A stretch of 30,121 nt of DNA from Intrasporangiaceae bacterium. GTDB lineage: Bacteria > Actinomycetota > Actinomycetes > Actinomycetales > Dermatophilaceae. The notes under the pieces are model-generated. The model saw nothing but the letters and a program-made list of their open reading frames with translations, was not told the origin of the DNA and did no database searches. The stretch lies in contig JAAYSB010000130.1 in assembly GCA_012518475.1 (NCBI GenBank), forward strand, positions 1-30,121, given 5' to 3'. The position numbers and the translations under genes are program-made. Positions 1 to 6,685 of the stretch are shown piece by piece; the first letter of the stretch is position 1; each line of letters opens with the position of its first letter.

Positions 1-1306
1 AGCCGATGCCCAGCTGGCGGTAGTCGCGGGTGGTCTCACCGATCGCCTCGGTCGGGAAGTCCGCGAAGCAGATGGAGATGTCCATCGCGGTGATGATCAA
101 CTCGACGGCCTGTGCGAACCGCTCGGCGTCGAAGGTGTCGTCGTCCTTGAGGAACTTGAGCAGGTTGAGCGAGGCGAGGTTGCACGAGGAGTTGTCCAGC
201 GACATGTACTCCGAGCACGGGTTGGACGCGGTGATCCGGCCGGTCTCGGGGTTGGTGTGCCAGTCGTTGATCGTGTCGTCGTACTGGATGCCGGGGTCGG
301 CGCACTCCCAGGCGGCCTTGGCGATCTTGCCCATCAGCTCGCGGGCGTCGACGGTCTCGATGACCGAGCCGTCCTTGCGGGAGCGCAGGCCGAACTCGGC
401 GCCCTCCTCGACCGCGCGCATGAACTCGTCGGTGACCCGGACGCTGTTGTTCGCGTTCTGGTACTGGACCGAGACGATGTCCTTGCCGCCGAGGTCCATG
501 TCGAAGCCGGCGTCACGCAGCGCGCGGATCTTGTCCTCCTCGCGCGCCTTGGTCTCGACGAACTCCTCGATGTCGGGGTGGTCGACGTCGAGGACGACCA
601 TCTTCGCGGCGCGACGGGTCGCGCCACCGGACTTGATCGTGCCGGCGGAGGCGTCCGCACCACGCATGAAGGAGACCGGACCGCTGGCCGTGCCGCCGGA
701 GGAGAGCAGCTCCTTGGACGACCGGATCCGGGAGAGGTTGAGGCCGGCGCCGGAGCCGCCCTTGAAGATGAACCCCTCCTCCTTGTACCAGTTGAGGATC
801 GAGTCCATCGAGTCGTCGACGGACAGGATGAAGCACGCGCTGACCTGCTGGGGGCTGGCCGTGCCGACGTTGAACCACACCGGAGAGTTGAAGCTGAAGA
901 TCTGGTGGAGCAGTGCATAGGTGAGCTCGTGCTCGAAGATCTCCGCGTCGGCGTCGGACGCGAAGTAGCCGTGCTCCTTGCCCGCCTTGGTGTAGGTGAG
1001 CACGACCCGGTCGATGAGCTGCTTCAGACCGCGCTCGCGGGCCTCGGTGCCGACCGCGCCACGAAAGTACTTGGTCGTGACGATGGTCGAGGCGTTGACG
1101 CTCCAGAACTCGGGGAACTCGACACCGCGCTGCTCGAAGATCGTCTCGCCGGTCTTCCAGTTCTGCTGCACGACGTCACGCAGCTCCCAGGTCACCTCGT
1201 CGTACGGATGCACGCCGGGGGTGGTGAAGATGCGCTCGATCTGCACCCCCTTGGACTTCTTGGCGGCGGCCTTGCCGTTCGATGCCGACCGGGCAGTCTC
1301 GGTCAT
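1..1306 (-). CDS. nrdJ: Vitamin B12-dependent (class II) ribonucleotide reductase, partial
   Basis: This gene reduces ribonucleotides to deoxyribonucleotides with adenosylcobalamin as radical source. Only the N-terminal 435 residues are in the window; the reading frame is open to base 1, so the 3' part (rest of the barrel and the C-terminal cysteine region) is missing because of the window edge, not truncation. The read protein has NSPVWFNVG near residue 140, the predicted redox Cys158 in SACFILSV, the glycine-rich FKGGSGAGLNLSRIRS at 181-196, and NPCSEYMSLDNSSCNLASLNL around 362-382 with Cys364 as the likely thiyl-radical cysteine. ATG at 1306 has a good AGAGGAA ribosome site about 7 nt upstream. 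It follows nrdR by 86 nt on the same strand and is probably cotranscribed, so the NrdR boxes at 2005-2052 should control it. The 86-nt gap is too short for a cobalamin riboswitch. Confidence 0.96.
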   Translation of the reverse strand, partial: MTETARSASNGKAAAKKSKGVQIERIFTTPGVHPYDEVTWELRDVVQQNWKTGETIFEQRGVEFPEFWSVNASTIVTTKYFRGAVGTEARERGLKQLIDRVVLTYTKAGKEHGYFASDADAEIFEHELTYALLHQIFSFNSPVWFNVGTASPQQVSACFILSVDDSMDSILNWYKEEGFIFKGGSGAGLNLSRIRSSKELLSSGGTASGPVSFMRGADASAGTIKSGGATRRAAKMVVLDVDHPDIEEFVETKAREEDKIRALRDAGFDMDLGGKDIVSVQYQNANNSVRVTDEFMRAVEEGAEFGLRSRKDGSVIETVDARELMGKIAKAAWECADPGIQYDDTINDWHTNPETGRITASNPCSEYMSLDNSSCNLASLNLLKFLKDDDTFDAERFAQAVELIITAMDISICFADFPTEAIGETTRDYRQLGIG

Positions 1307-1392
1307 GTTGGTTCCTCTTTCGCTCTCAGGTGATGGTCGTGCTGGTGTGGTGTGTGCTGGGGTGGATGTCGCCGGCCTTTGCGGTCAGGACA

Positions 1393-1902
1393 TCACGGGG
1401 CACTGACAGTGCTGGTGGGACTTGTCGGACTGCTGCCCGGCTCGATACCGGTGGCGTCGCGCTCGGCCCGCAGGATCGTGATGGCGGACTCGAAGTCCTC
1501 AAGGCTCTCGAAGCCCTGGTAGACGCTCGCGAACCGGAGGTAGGCCACCTCATCGAGCTCACGCAGCGGCTCGAGGACAGCCATGCCGACCTCGTGCGCG
1601 TCGACCTCGGCGCTCCCCATCGAGCGGATCGACTCCTCGACGCGCTGGGCAAGCAGGGCCAGGTCGTCCTCGGTCACGGGTCGGCCCTGGCAGGCCTTGC
1701 GGACACCGACGAGGACCTTGGCGCGGCTGAACGGCTCAGAGGCGCCGGAGCGCTTGAGCACGGACAGGCTCGTGGTCTCGGTGGTGGTGAAACGGCGGTT
1801 GCACGCGGGGCACTGGCGCCGACGACGAATCGAGGAGCCGTCGTCCGCGGTCCTGGAGTCGATGACGCGGGAGTCGGTGTGCCGGCAGTACGGGCAGTGC
1901 AT
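1393..1902 (-). CDS. nrdR: Transcriptional repressor NrdR
   Basis: NrdR is the nucleotide-sensing repressor of ribonucleotide reductase genes. The 169-residue protein has the N-terminal zinc ribbon (Cys3, Cys6, Cys31, Cys34 in CPYC and CPAC), an arginine-rich DNA-binding loop (SSIRRRRQCPAC) and an ATP-cone domain from about residue 49 to 139 (VLKRSG...PFSRAK...GVRKAC), all typical. Family length is 150-170. The frame is open upstream to 2010, but the ATG at 1902 starts at the conserved MHCPYC and has a strong AGGAGG Shine-Dalgarno site 5 nt away, so it is chosen. It lies directly upstream of nrdJ, its expected target, and tandem NrdR boxes upstream suggest autoregulation. In Mycobacterium tuberculosis nrdR (Rv2718c) also neighbours a LysM gene and lexA. 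Confidence 0.97.
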   Translation of the reverse strand: MHCPYCRHTDSRVIDSRTADDGSSIRRRRQCPACNRRFTTTETTSLSVLKRSGASEPFSRAKVLVGVRKACQGRPVTEDDLALLAQRVEESIRSMGSAEVDAHEVGMAVLEPLRELDEVAYLRFASVYQGFESLEDFESAITILRAERDATGIEPGSSPTSPTSTVSAP

Positions 1903-1946
1903 CGGACCTCCTCGGGCCTCGCTGGGACGGGTCTGGGACCGGTGAT

Positions 1947-1999
1947 TGTGGATAACTCGGTGGTCAGGCTGTGCGTAACCACCCTCACACTGTGGATGA
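1947..1999. promoter_or_regulatory. DnaA-box pair upstream of nrdR
   Basis: Positions 1947-1955 read TGTGGATAA, a perfect DnaA box (TTATCCACA) on the minus strand. Positions 1991-1999 read TGTGGATGA, one mismatch in the same orientation. They lie between the nrdR start and the NrdR boxes. Whether DnaA acts here is inference. Confidence 0.45.
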
Positions 2000-2004
2000 C
2001 CAGT

Positions 2005-2052
2005 GCACAAGATGTGGGCGAACTACATCGGTGTAACCACTAGATATAGGAA
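2005..2052 (-). promoter_or_regulatory. Tandem NrdR boxes upstream of nrdR-nrdJ
   Basis: Two 16-bp sites match the NrdR box consensus acaCwAtATaTwGtgt. The better one is 2037-2052 with core CTAGATATAG (9 of 10 core positions). The weaker is 2005-2020 with core CAAGATGTGG (7 of 10). The equivalent C of each core lies 32 bp apart (2008 and 2040), about three helix turns, the spacing known for NrdR tandem boxes. They lie 100-150 bp upstream of the nrdR start. I could not place a convincing -35/-10 pair. Confidence 0.75.
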
Positions 2053-2107
2053 TCTAATCCCTCAGGGCCTGACGTGGCAAGCAGGCGGCGGAGAAATTCT
2101 CGGCACT

Positions 2108-2131
2108 GGCGTGTCGCGGTAACGACACGCC
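2108..2131. terminator. Hairpin between nrdR promoter and LysM gene
   Basis: GGCGTGTCG and CGACACGCC form a perfect 9-bp stem with a 6-nt loop. It has no U-tract. With the larger hairpin at 2170-2201 it probably ends transcription of the LysM gene or forms a boundary before the nrdR promoter. Confidence 0.4.
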
Positions 2132-2169
2132 GTGAATCTGCGAGCGGCGACCGCGCTGACAACGGGTTC

Positions 2170-2201
2170 GGCGCCGTCGTCACGGTCGTGACGACGGCGC
2201 C
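2170..2201 (-). terminator. Strong hairpin downstream of LysM gene
   Basis: A perfect 15-bp inverted repeat (2170-2184 and 2187-2201) with a 2-nt spacer lies 83 nt beyond the LysM gene stop. It lacks a T-run, as is common for actinobacterial terminators. It could be read in either direction; only the LysM gene runs toward it. Confidence 0.55.
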
Positions 2202-2284
2202 GCGGTCCGCAGTGAGGTGGTCTGCGAACCAACCTGAGTGGGGTCGAGACACCCAGGACACCGGAGGCGGACGATGCCGCGCGC

Positions 2285-2680
2285 TCAGTAGCCGGGGATG
2301 ACGAGAACCTGTCCGGCCGTGACGTGGGTCGTGGCGAGGTTGTTCGCAAGCTGGATCCGGGCGACCGCCTCGGCGTTGAGAACCCCCGGCATCTCGGCTC
2401 GGGCGATCTCACTGAGAGTCTGACCGGGGCGCACCTCGACCGACCCGAGGGTGGCCGACTGTGCGCCCGCTCCCCCGACTCCGAGGAGCATCACGGCAGC
2501 GACCGCGAGGACGGAGAGGGTCAGGGCCAGGCGGAGCCATCGGGGCACGAGCATCCCCGCCGGACGCGCAGCGCGCCCTGGGGCAGAGCCGCCCTCGATG
2601 ACAACGAGCTGCGGCCGACGGGCCGGGGCCGCGGCAGGACCGTAGGCGGGAAGGGTGTCCCATGCTGCTGCAGTCGACAT
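2285..2680 (-). CDS. LysM-domain membrane protein, likely SOS-induced division inhibitor (ChiZ/YneA/DivS type)
   Basis: The 131-residue protein has a proline/alanine-rich cytoplasmic N-terminus (1-45), one transmembrane helix (about 49-69) and a single extracytoplasmic LysM domain (about 80-130, starting VEVRPGQTLSEIAR and ending LVIPGY). LysM domains bind peptidoglycan. The size, topology and position divergent from lexA match Rv2719c (ChiZ) of M. tuberculosis, DivS of Corynebacterium and YneA of Bacillus, which delay cell division during DNA damage. The ATG at 2680 has an AAGGAG site 8 nt upstream. LexA sites at 2717-2748 lie just upstream, so SOS induction is likely. Outside the LysM domain sequence conservation in this family is poor, so the function rests on architecture and context. 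Confidence 0.82.
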   Translation of the reverse strand: MSTAAAWDTLPAYGPAAAPARRPQLVVIEGGSAPGRAARPAGMLVPRWLRLALTLSVLAVAAVMLLGVGGAGAQSATLGSVEVRPGQTLSEIARAEMPGVLNAEAVARIQLANNLATTHVTAGQVLVIPGY

Positions 2681-2716
2681 TGGGTGGCTCCTTGCTCTCG
2701 GGTTCGATCGACTCGA

Positions 2717-2814
2717 TCAAACAGGTGTTCGATCGAACATCTGTTCCATGTCTAGCACGTATGTTCGAGAAAAGACAAGACACGCTCGAACATATGTTTG
2801 GCACACGCGTTCGA
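2717..2814. promoter_or_regulatory. LexA operator (SOS box) array
   Basis: The actinobacterial SOS box is TCGAACnnnnGTTCGA. Sites seen: 2717-2732 TCAAACaggtGTTCGA (11 of 12), 2733-2748 TCGAACatctGTTCCA (11 of 12) abutting the first, and 2786-2801 TCGAACatatGTTTGG (10 of 12). Two weaker sites, 2753-2768 and 2799-2814, each have a perfect right half GTTCGA and a 4-of-6 left half. The first two face the LysM gene; the last two lie on the lexA promoter. Confidence 0.85.
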
Positions 2815-2827
2815 AGCGGCATAGTCT
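2798..2827 (+). promoter_or_regulatory. lexA promoter
   Basis: TTGGCA (2798-2803), an 18-bp spacer and TAGTCT (2822-2827) form a plausible promoter. LexA sites overlap the -35 element and the spacer, giving autoregulation. The start point would be near 2834, so the in-frame GTG at 2828 would not be in the mRNA, which supports the ATG at 2963 as the lexA start. Confidence 0.6.
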
Positions 2828-2962
2828 GTGGTCACGACAACGAGCCAACCAGGGGCCACTGACAGACCTTCGCGAACGCACTCACAGCAGGACGCGACAG
2901 ATCTGGCGGCAGCACTCGAACGGACTCGCCGGACGCGCTCAGCAGATCGGGAAGGACCAGGG

Positions 2963-3838
2963 ATGACGACACCACGACGAGGACGCCCCCGCACGGCGGG
3001 TCGGCCGACCGAGCGCAATGTCCGCCGACAGATCGCCAACGCGACGAAGAACGCCTCGGCCGAGGACCCGACCGCCGACACCCCGGCACGCACTGACGAG
3101 CGGGCCTCGATCCACGAGCTGCCCGACCGCGAGGGCGACGGCGGCCTGACCGCTCGCCAGCGTCGCATCCTCGAGGTCATCCGCAACTCGATCGACCGGC
3201 GCGGCTATCCCCCGGCAGTCCGTGAGATCGGCGAGGCGGTCGGCCTCAACTCCCCCAGCTCGGTCGCGCACCAGCTCTCCCAGCTCGAGCGCAAGGGCTA
3301 CATCCGCCGCGACCCGATGCGTCCGCGCGCTCTCGAGGTCGTCGACCCGGACGCGCCTGAGTCGGGTGGCTACCGAGGCCAGGACCCGCACGCTCGGGCG
3401 AGTGTCTCGAGCGCCGACCCCGACTCGGTCGTCGACGAGACCGGGATGCGCGACGACCGCCCGGAGGCCTCCTACGTCCCGGTGCTCGGTCAGATCGCAG
3501 CCGGTGTGCCCATAACGGCCGAGGAGGTGGTCGAGGACGTCTTCCCGCTCCCCCGACAGATCGTCGGCGAGGGCTCGCTGTTCCTGCTCAAGGTCCAGGG
3601 TGACTCGATGATCGATGCCGCCATCTGTGACGGCGACTGGGTCGTCGTCCGCCAGCAGCCGACCGCCGACAACGGTGACATCGTCGCCGCGATGCTCGAC
3701 AACGAGGCGACGGTCAAGACATTCAAGCGCCGCGACGGCAAGGTGTGGCTCATGCCCCACAACCCCGCCTACGAGCCGATCGACGGCGACCACGCGACGA
3801 TTCTCGGCAAGGTCACTGCGGTGCTGCGCCGGATCTGA
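2963..3838 (+). CDS. lexA: SOS response repressor LexA
   Basis: LexA represses SOS genes and cleaves itself when RecA is activated. In the 291-residue protein the winged helix domain is at about 62-127 (GLTARQRRILEVI, then the recognition region GEAVGLNSPSSVAHQL). The S24 peptidase domain follows a linker, with the Ala180-Gly181 cleavage site in QIAAGVP, catalytic Ser215 in GDSM and Lys252 in ATVKTF. The protein is longer than usual because of a charged ~60-residue N-terminal extension that starts with an AT-hook-like RRGRPRTAGRP. The frame is open to a GTG at 2828, but the predicted promoter ends there and ATG 2963 has an AAGGA site, so 2963 is preferred. It is divergent from the LysM gene. 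Confidence 0.96.
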   Translation: MTTPRRGRPRTAGRPTERNVRRQIANATKNASAEDPTADTPARTDERASIHELPDREGDGGLTARQRRILEVIRNSIDRRGYPPAVREIGEAVGLNSPSSVAHQLSQLERKGYIRRDPMRPRALEVVDPDAPESGGYRGQDPHARASVSSADPDSVVDETGMRDDRPEASYVPVLGQIAAGVPITAEEVVEDVFPLPRQIVGEGSLFLLKVQGDSMIDAAICDGDWVVVRQQPTADNGDIVAAMLDNEATVKTFKRRDGKVWLMPHNPAYEPIDGDHATILGKVTAVLRRI

Positions 3839-3854
3839 TCCGGTCGTCGTGACC

Positions 3855-3869
3855 GACCCCTGGGGGGTC
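3855..3869. terminator. Convergent terminator lexA / DUF4259 gene
   Basis: GACCCC and GGGGTC form a 6-bp stem with a 3-nt loop in the 29-bp gap between the convergent lexA and DUF4259 genes, overlapping the latter's stop codon. It could serve both strands. It is short and has no U-tract. Confidence 0.4.
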
Positions 3870-4287
3870 AGTCGTCTCTGTCGCCGAGCCAGGCGAGCAC
3901 CCGTGCCAGGTCCGCCTGCCACTCCTGGGCTGCCCCGGCCTCCGCCCACAGCTCGTGCAGCTCGTTGTCACCGGGCTGCATGGCCCGCCGCAGCGCCTTG
4001 CGCGCGGTCTCGATCAGTCCGTTGTCGAGCTGACTCTGCTCCACCTCGGCCAGCCACTCGGGGAGATAGGGCTCGTCCCGGGCAGCCTCCGGCCTCAGAA
4101 CCGCACCGATGACGGCGGCGGCAGCGATGGCCTCGGTGAGGTCGGCCGTCTCGAGGTAGCCGCCGGAGAAGGCGACATGCTCGATCGGACGGGCCAGTGC
4201 CGCGGACCGGTCGTCGGACTCCTCGACCTCCTCGAGGAAGTCGAGGGCCTCGTCGTTCTCGAAGGGGCGGATTCCCCACGTTCCCAT
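3868..4287 (-). CDS. DUF4259 domain protein
   Basis: The 139-residue protein opens with MGTWGIRPFENDEALDFLEE, the signature start of the DUF4259 family (MGTWG..PF.ND.A.DF). The rest is acidic and helical (EEVEESDD..., EAIAAAAVIGAV) and ends with a tryptophan-rich helical stretch (WAEAGAAQEWQADLARVLAWL). No catalytic motif, signal peptide or membrane segment is visible, so it should be cytoplasmic. The family's function is unknown to me. The frame extends upstream to 4536, but the ATG at 4287 begins at the family signature and has an AAGGA site 6 nt upstream. It is convergent with lexA and divergent from the methyltransferase gene. Confidence 0.82.
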   Translation of the reverse strand: MGTWGIRPFENDEALDFLEEVEESDDRSAALARPIEHVAFSGGYLETADLTEAIAAAAVIGAVLRPEAARDEPYLPEWLAEVEQSQLDNGLIETARKALRRAMQPGDNELHELWAEAGAAQEWQADLARVLAWLGDRDD

Positions 4288-4374
4288 GTCGGTCCTTCCT
4301 CGCCGGCGGCCCTCGCCCGGTGCGCGGGACTCACCACCCACGCTAGCGAACCCCAGCGGGCGGCACACCCCCGG

Positions 4375-4380
4375 CACAAT
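4375..4380 (+). promoter_or_regulatory. -10 element for leaderless methyltransferase mRNA
   Basis: CACAAT ends 6 nt before the GTG start at 4387, the spacing expected when the mRNA begins at the start codon. No Shine-Dalgarno sequence is present. No clear -35. Confidence 0.45.
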
Positions 4381-4386
4381 GGGTCT

Positions 4387-4989
4387 GTGAGCACCTCTCG
4401 TCGGGACATCTGGAACGAGCGCTACTCCGGCACCGACCGGGTCTGGAGCGCAACACCGAACAAGGACGTGGCCGCCATCGTCGGCGACCTCCCACCCGGC
4501 CGGGCTATCGATCTCGGCGCCGGCGAGGGCCGGCATGCGATCTGGCTCGCGGAGCGCGGGTGGACGGTCACCGCGGTCGACTACGCCGACGCCGGTCTCG
4601 ACCGAGGACGGCGGGAGGCGACCGAACGGGGTGTGGCCGAGGCCATCACCTGGGTGGTCGAGGACGTGACCGAGTGGGAGCCGTCACCGGCTGAGAATGA
4701 CACGGGCGCATACGATCTCGTCCTCATCGCCTTCCTCCACGTCCCCGAGGACGTGTTCACCCGTGCCCGCGAGTGGCTGGCGCCAGGAGGTCACCTCGTC
4801 GTCGTCGGGCATGCCCTGCGCAACCTCACCGACGGTCATGGCGGACCGCAGGACCCAACCCTGCTGCACTCACCGGAGCAGCTGCGACAGAAGGCCGCCG
4901 GACTCACCGTCCTGCGCGCCGAGGAGGTCGAGCGGGTCACCGACAGCGGCGAGCGCGCGATCGACGTCGTCCTCGTGGCGACTCGTTAG
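4387..4989 (+). CDS. Class I SAM-dependent methyltransferase
   Basis: The 200-residue protein has the Rossmann methyltransferase fold: motif I AIDLGAGEGRHAIWLAERG (about 40-58), the acidic end of beta 2 in VTAVDYAD, motif II/III around DVTEW and AYDLVLIAFLHVP, and LAPGGHLVVVGH. It resembles the TehB/UbiE-like Methyltransf_25 group; the substrate cannot be read from sequence. The long upstream open frame lies opposite the DUF4259 gene and is a shadow. The GTG at 4387 is chosen because the protein begins just before the conserved DIWNERYSG motif and because of the -10 hexamer 6 nt upstream. Convergent with the peroxiredoxin gene. Confidence 0.9.
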   Translation: MSTSRRDIWNERYSGTDRVWSATPNKDVAAIVGDLPPGRAIDLGAGEGRHAIWLAERGWTVTAVDYADAGLDRGRREATERGVAEAITWVVEDVTEWEPSPAENDTGAYDLVLIAFLHVPEDVFTRAREWLAPGGHLVVVGHALRNLTDGHGGPQDPTLLHSPEQLRQKAAGLTVLRAEEVERVTDSGERAIDVVLVATR

Positions 4990-5033
4990 GCTCAGGTCCC
5001 GCCGGCTGCCGCGCTGTCGCGCACGAGGGGCGC

Positions 5034-5669
5034 TCAGCTGCCGGCCCGCACCCTCGCGGTGCGCAGGTACGGCAGGTGCTCCTCGACGTCGTCGAACCGC
5101 TCCCGGGCGTCCTCGGTGGAGACGGTCGGCGGGACGATGATCTTCTCGCCCTGGCGCCAGTCCACGGGGGTCGAGACGGCAGCGCGGTCGGTGGTCTGCA
5201 GTGCGTCGACGACCCGGAGGATCTCGTCGAAGTTGCGGCCGATGCTCTTGGGATAGGTCAGGGTGAGGCGGATCTTCTTGGCAGGGTCGATGATGAAGAC
5301 CGAGCGGACCGAGGAGGTGTCACCCTCGCCCGGGTGGATCATGTCGTAGAGCTCGGCGACCGCCTTGTCCTGGTCCGCGATGATCGGGTAGGTCACGGTC
5401 GTCGAGCCGAAGGCCTCGATCTGGGGGCGCCAGGCGTGGTGGTCCTCCGCCGAGTCAACGGACAGTGCGATCGGCTTGACGCCACGGGCATCCCACTCGT
5501 TCTGCAGCTGGCCGACCCGGCCGAGCTCGGTCGTGCACACCGGCGTGAAGTCCGCCGGGTGGCTGAAGAGGACGACCCAGCTGTCGCCGGCCCAGTCGTG
5601 GAAGGACAGGTCGCCAATGGTCGAGGGAGCGGTGAAGTCGGGGGCGGTGTCGCCGAGGTGGAGTGCCAT
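5034..5669 (-). CDS. 1-Cys peroxiredoxin (Prx6 family)
   Basis: This peroxidase reduces hydrogen peroxide and organic hydroperoxides. The 211-residue protein carries the peroxidatic motif PADFTPVCTTE with Cys45 and Thr42, and Arg122 in VRSVFIIDP. The Prx6-type C-terminal extension (about 165-211, TPVDWRQGEKIIVPPTVS) is typical. No resolving cysteine is visible, as expected for 1-Cys enzymes. The ATG at 5669 has no clear Shine-Dalgarno; CACAGT lies 6 nt upstream, so the mRNA may be leaderless. A perfect 15-bp palindrome sits 46-60 bp upstream and may be an operator. It lies downstream of the sirtuin gene on the same strand with an 81-bp gap. Confidence 0.95.
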   Translation of the reverse strand: MALHLGDTAPDFTAPSTIGDLSFHDWAGDSWVVLFSHPADFTPVCTTELGRVGQLQNEWDARGVKPIALSVDSAEDHHAWRPQIEAFGSTTVTYPIIADQDKAVAELYDMIHPGEGDTSSVRSVFIIDPAKKIRLTLTYPKSIGRNFDEILRVVDALQTTDRAAVSTPVDWRQGEKIIVPPTVSTEDARERFDDVEEHLPYLRTARVRAGS

Positions 5670-5714
5670 GGCTGCACTGTGCCACCGGCGACGGAAGGGA
5701 CTCGACCGCGTCTT

Positions 5715-5729
5715 ACTATTCGGAATAGT
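5715..5729. promoter_or_regulatory. AT-rich palindrome upstream of peroxiredoxin gene
   Basis: ACTATTC-G-GAATAGT is a perfect 7+1+7 palindrome in a locally AT-rich gap between the sirtuin stop and the peroxiredoxin start. On the minus strand AATAGT inside it could be a -10 with TTATCG 17 bp upstream, so a bound protein would block that promoter. I do not recognise the factor. Confidence 0.5.
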
Positions 5730-5750
5730 TTGGGCTGCGATAAGAGTTGA

Positions 5751-6611
5751 TTATGCATCCAGAACGTTCACGAGGTCCCCGAGCGTGGCCGGCAGGTCGC
5801 CGTCAAGGCGTTCGGTCGCGAGGTCGTCGCCCCGGGCGAGGAGCCGGGTGACGATGACCACGGGTATGCCTCGCGCGGCTGCACGCCGCACGAACCGCAG
5901 TCCGCTCATGACCGCGAGGGAGCTGCCCAGGACAATGAGCGCCTCGGCGCGCTCCGTGAGCGCGAAGCACCGGTCGACGCGCGGCCTGGGAACCGACTCG
6001 CCGAAGAACACGACATCGGGTTTGAGAGTGTCCCGGCCGCAGACCAGGCACGTCGGCGTGATGAACCGCTCGACGTCGATCTGCTCGAGCGAGACGTCAC
6101 CGTCCGGCCGGATCTCGGTACTCTCCACGACGAAGTCCGGATTGGCCTGACGCATCCGCTCATCGAGGCCCCACCGGCTGCTCCGGTCCCCGCAGGTGAG
6201 GCATACGACGTCGGCGAGGGCGCCGTGAAGCTCGGTGACCTCGCGTGTACCGGCGGCCTGGTGCAGGCCGTCGACGTTCTGGGTGATGACTGGTCCGAGG
6301 TGACCGGCTGCCTGGAGCCGGGTCACGGCCCGGTGACCGTCGTTGGGTGCGGCCTCGGTGAACCGCTGCCAGCCGACGAACGAACGGGCCCAGTAGCGCT
6401 GCCGGGCAGCGCTCGTCGCGACGAACTCGCCGTACTGCATCGGGGTCACCCGGCGACGTCCGTCCGGGCCCCGATAGTCGGGAATGCCGCTCGCCGTGCT
6501 CATCCCGGCCCCACTGAGGACGAGAGCCCGGCTGTCGCGGATCCGCGCGGCGACGCGGATCAGCTCGAGGGGCAGTACTCGCTCGGGGCCGGTAGCGGCG
6601 AGCATCGACAT
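5751..6611 (-). CDS. Sirtuin NAD-dependent protein deacylase
   Basis: Sirtuins remove acyl groups from lysines using NAD. In this 286-residue protein the NAD-binding GAGMS is at 34-38, followed by GIPDYRG (42-48), QNVDG at 111-115, catalytic His129 in ELHG, four zinc cysteines (Cys137, Cys140, Cys188, Cys191) and LKPDVVFFGE (196-205), then VLGSSLAV. The LKPDVVFFGE stretch and insert between the Cys pairs resemble the class II (SIRT4-like) group, so the preferred acyl group is uncertain. ATG 6611 is preferred because TAGGCT lies 6 nt upstream (leaderless). An in-frame ATG also lies at 6605. Divergent from the CaCA exchanger gene. Confidence 0.94.
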   Translation of the reverse strand: MSMLAATGPERVLPLELIRVAARIRDSRALVLSGAGMSTASGIPDYRGPDGRRRVTPMQYGEFVATSAARQRYWARSFVGWQRFTEAAPNDGHRAVTRLQAAGHLGPVITQNVDGLHQAAGTREVTELHGALADVVCLTCGDRSSRWGLDERMRQANPDFVVESTEIRPDGDVSLEQIDVERFITPTCLVCGRDTLKPDVVFFGESVPRPRVDRCFALTERAEALIVLGSSLAVMSGLRFVRRAAARGIPVVIVTRLLARGDDLATERLDGDLPATLGDLVNVLDA

Positions 6612-6617
6612 GAGGCC

Positions 6618-6623
6618 AGCCTA
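6618..6623 (-). promoter_or_regulatory. -10 element for leaderless sirtuin mRNA
   Basis: TAGGCT (minus strand) fits TAnnnT and ends 6 nt before the ATG at 6611. There is no Shine-Dalgarno sequence between them. Confidence 0.5.
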
Positions 6624-6673
6624 TGTCGCGGGCCTCTCGGCTCCTTAGGTGCGCCGGTGCCCAGACACGCACC

Positions 6674-6679
6674 TAGACT
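6674..6679 (+). promoter_or_regulatory. -10 element for leaderless exchanger mRNA
   Basis: TAGACT ends 6 nt before the GTG at 6686. The same hexamer with the same spacing precedes the LysR gene. Confidence 0.55.
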
Positions 6680-6685
6680 CGCGGG

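Noticed and set aside
1307..1392. Cobalamin riboswitch before nrdJ
   Set aside because: The 86-nt gap is too short and no B12-box-like sequence was seen. Regulation more likely acts at the nrdR promoter.
2091..2101. Palindrome GAGAAATTCTC
   Set aside because: It is short, not placed at a promoter of a gene reading away from it, and may be chance.
2828..2962. Upstream GTG start for lexA
   Set aside because: It lies immediately after the predicted -10 element and so outside the mRNA; the added residues look unrelated to LexA.
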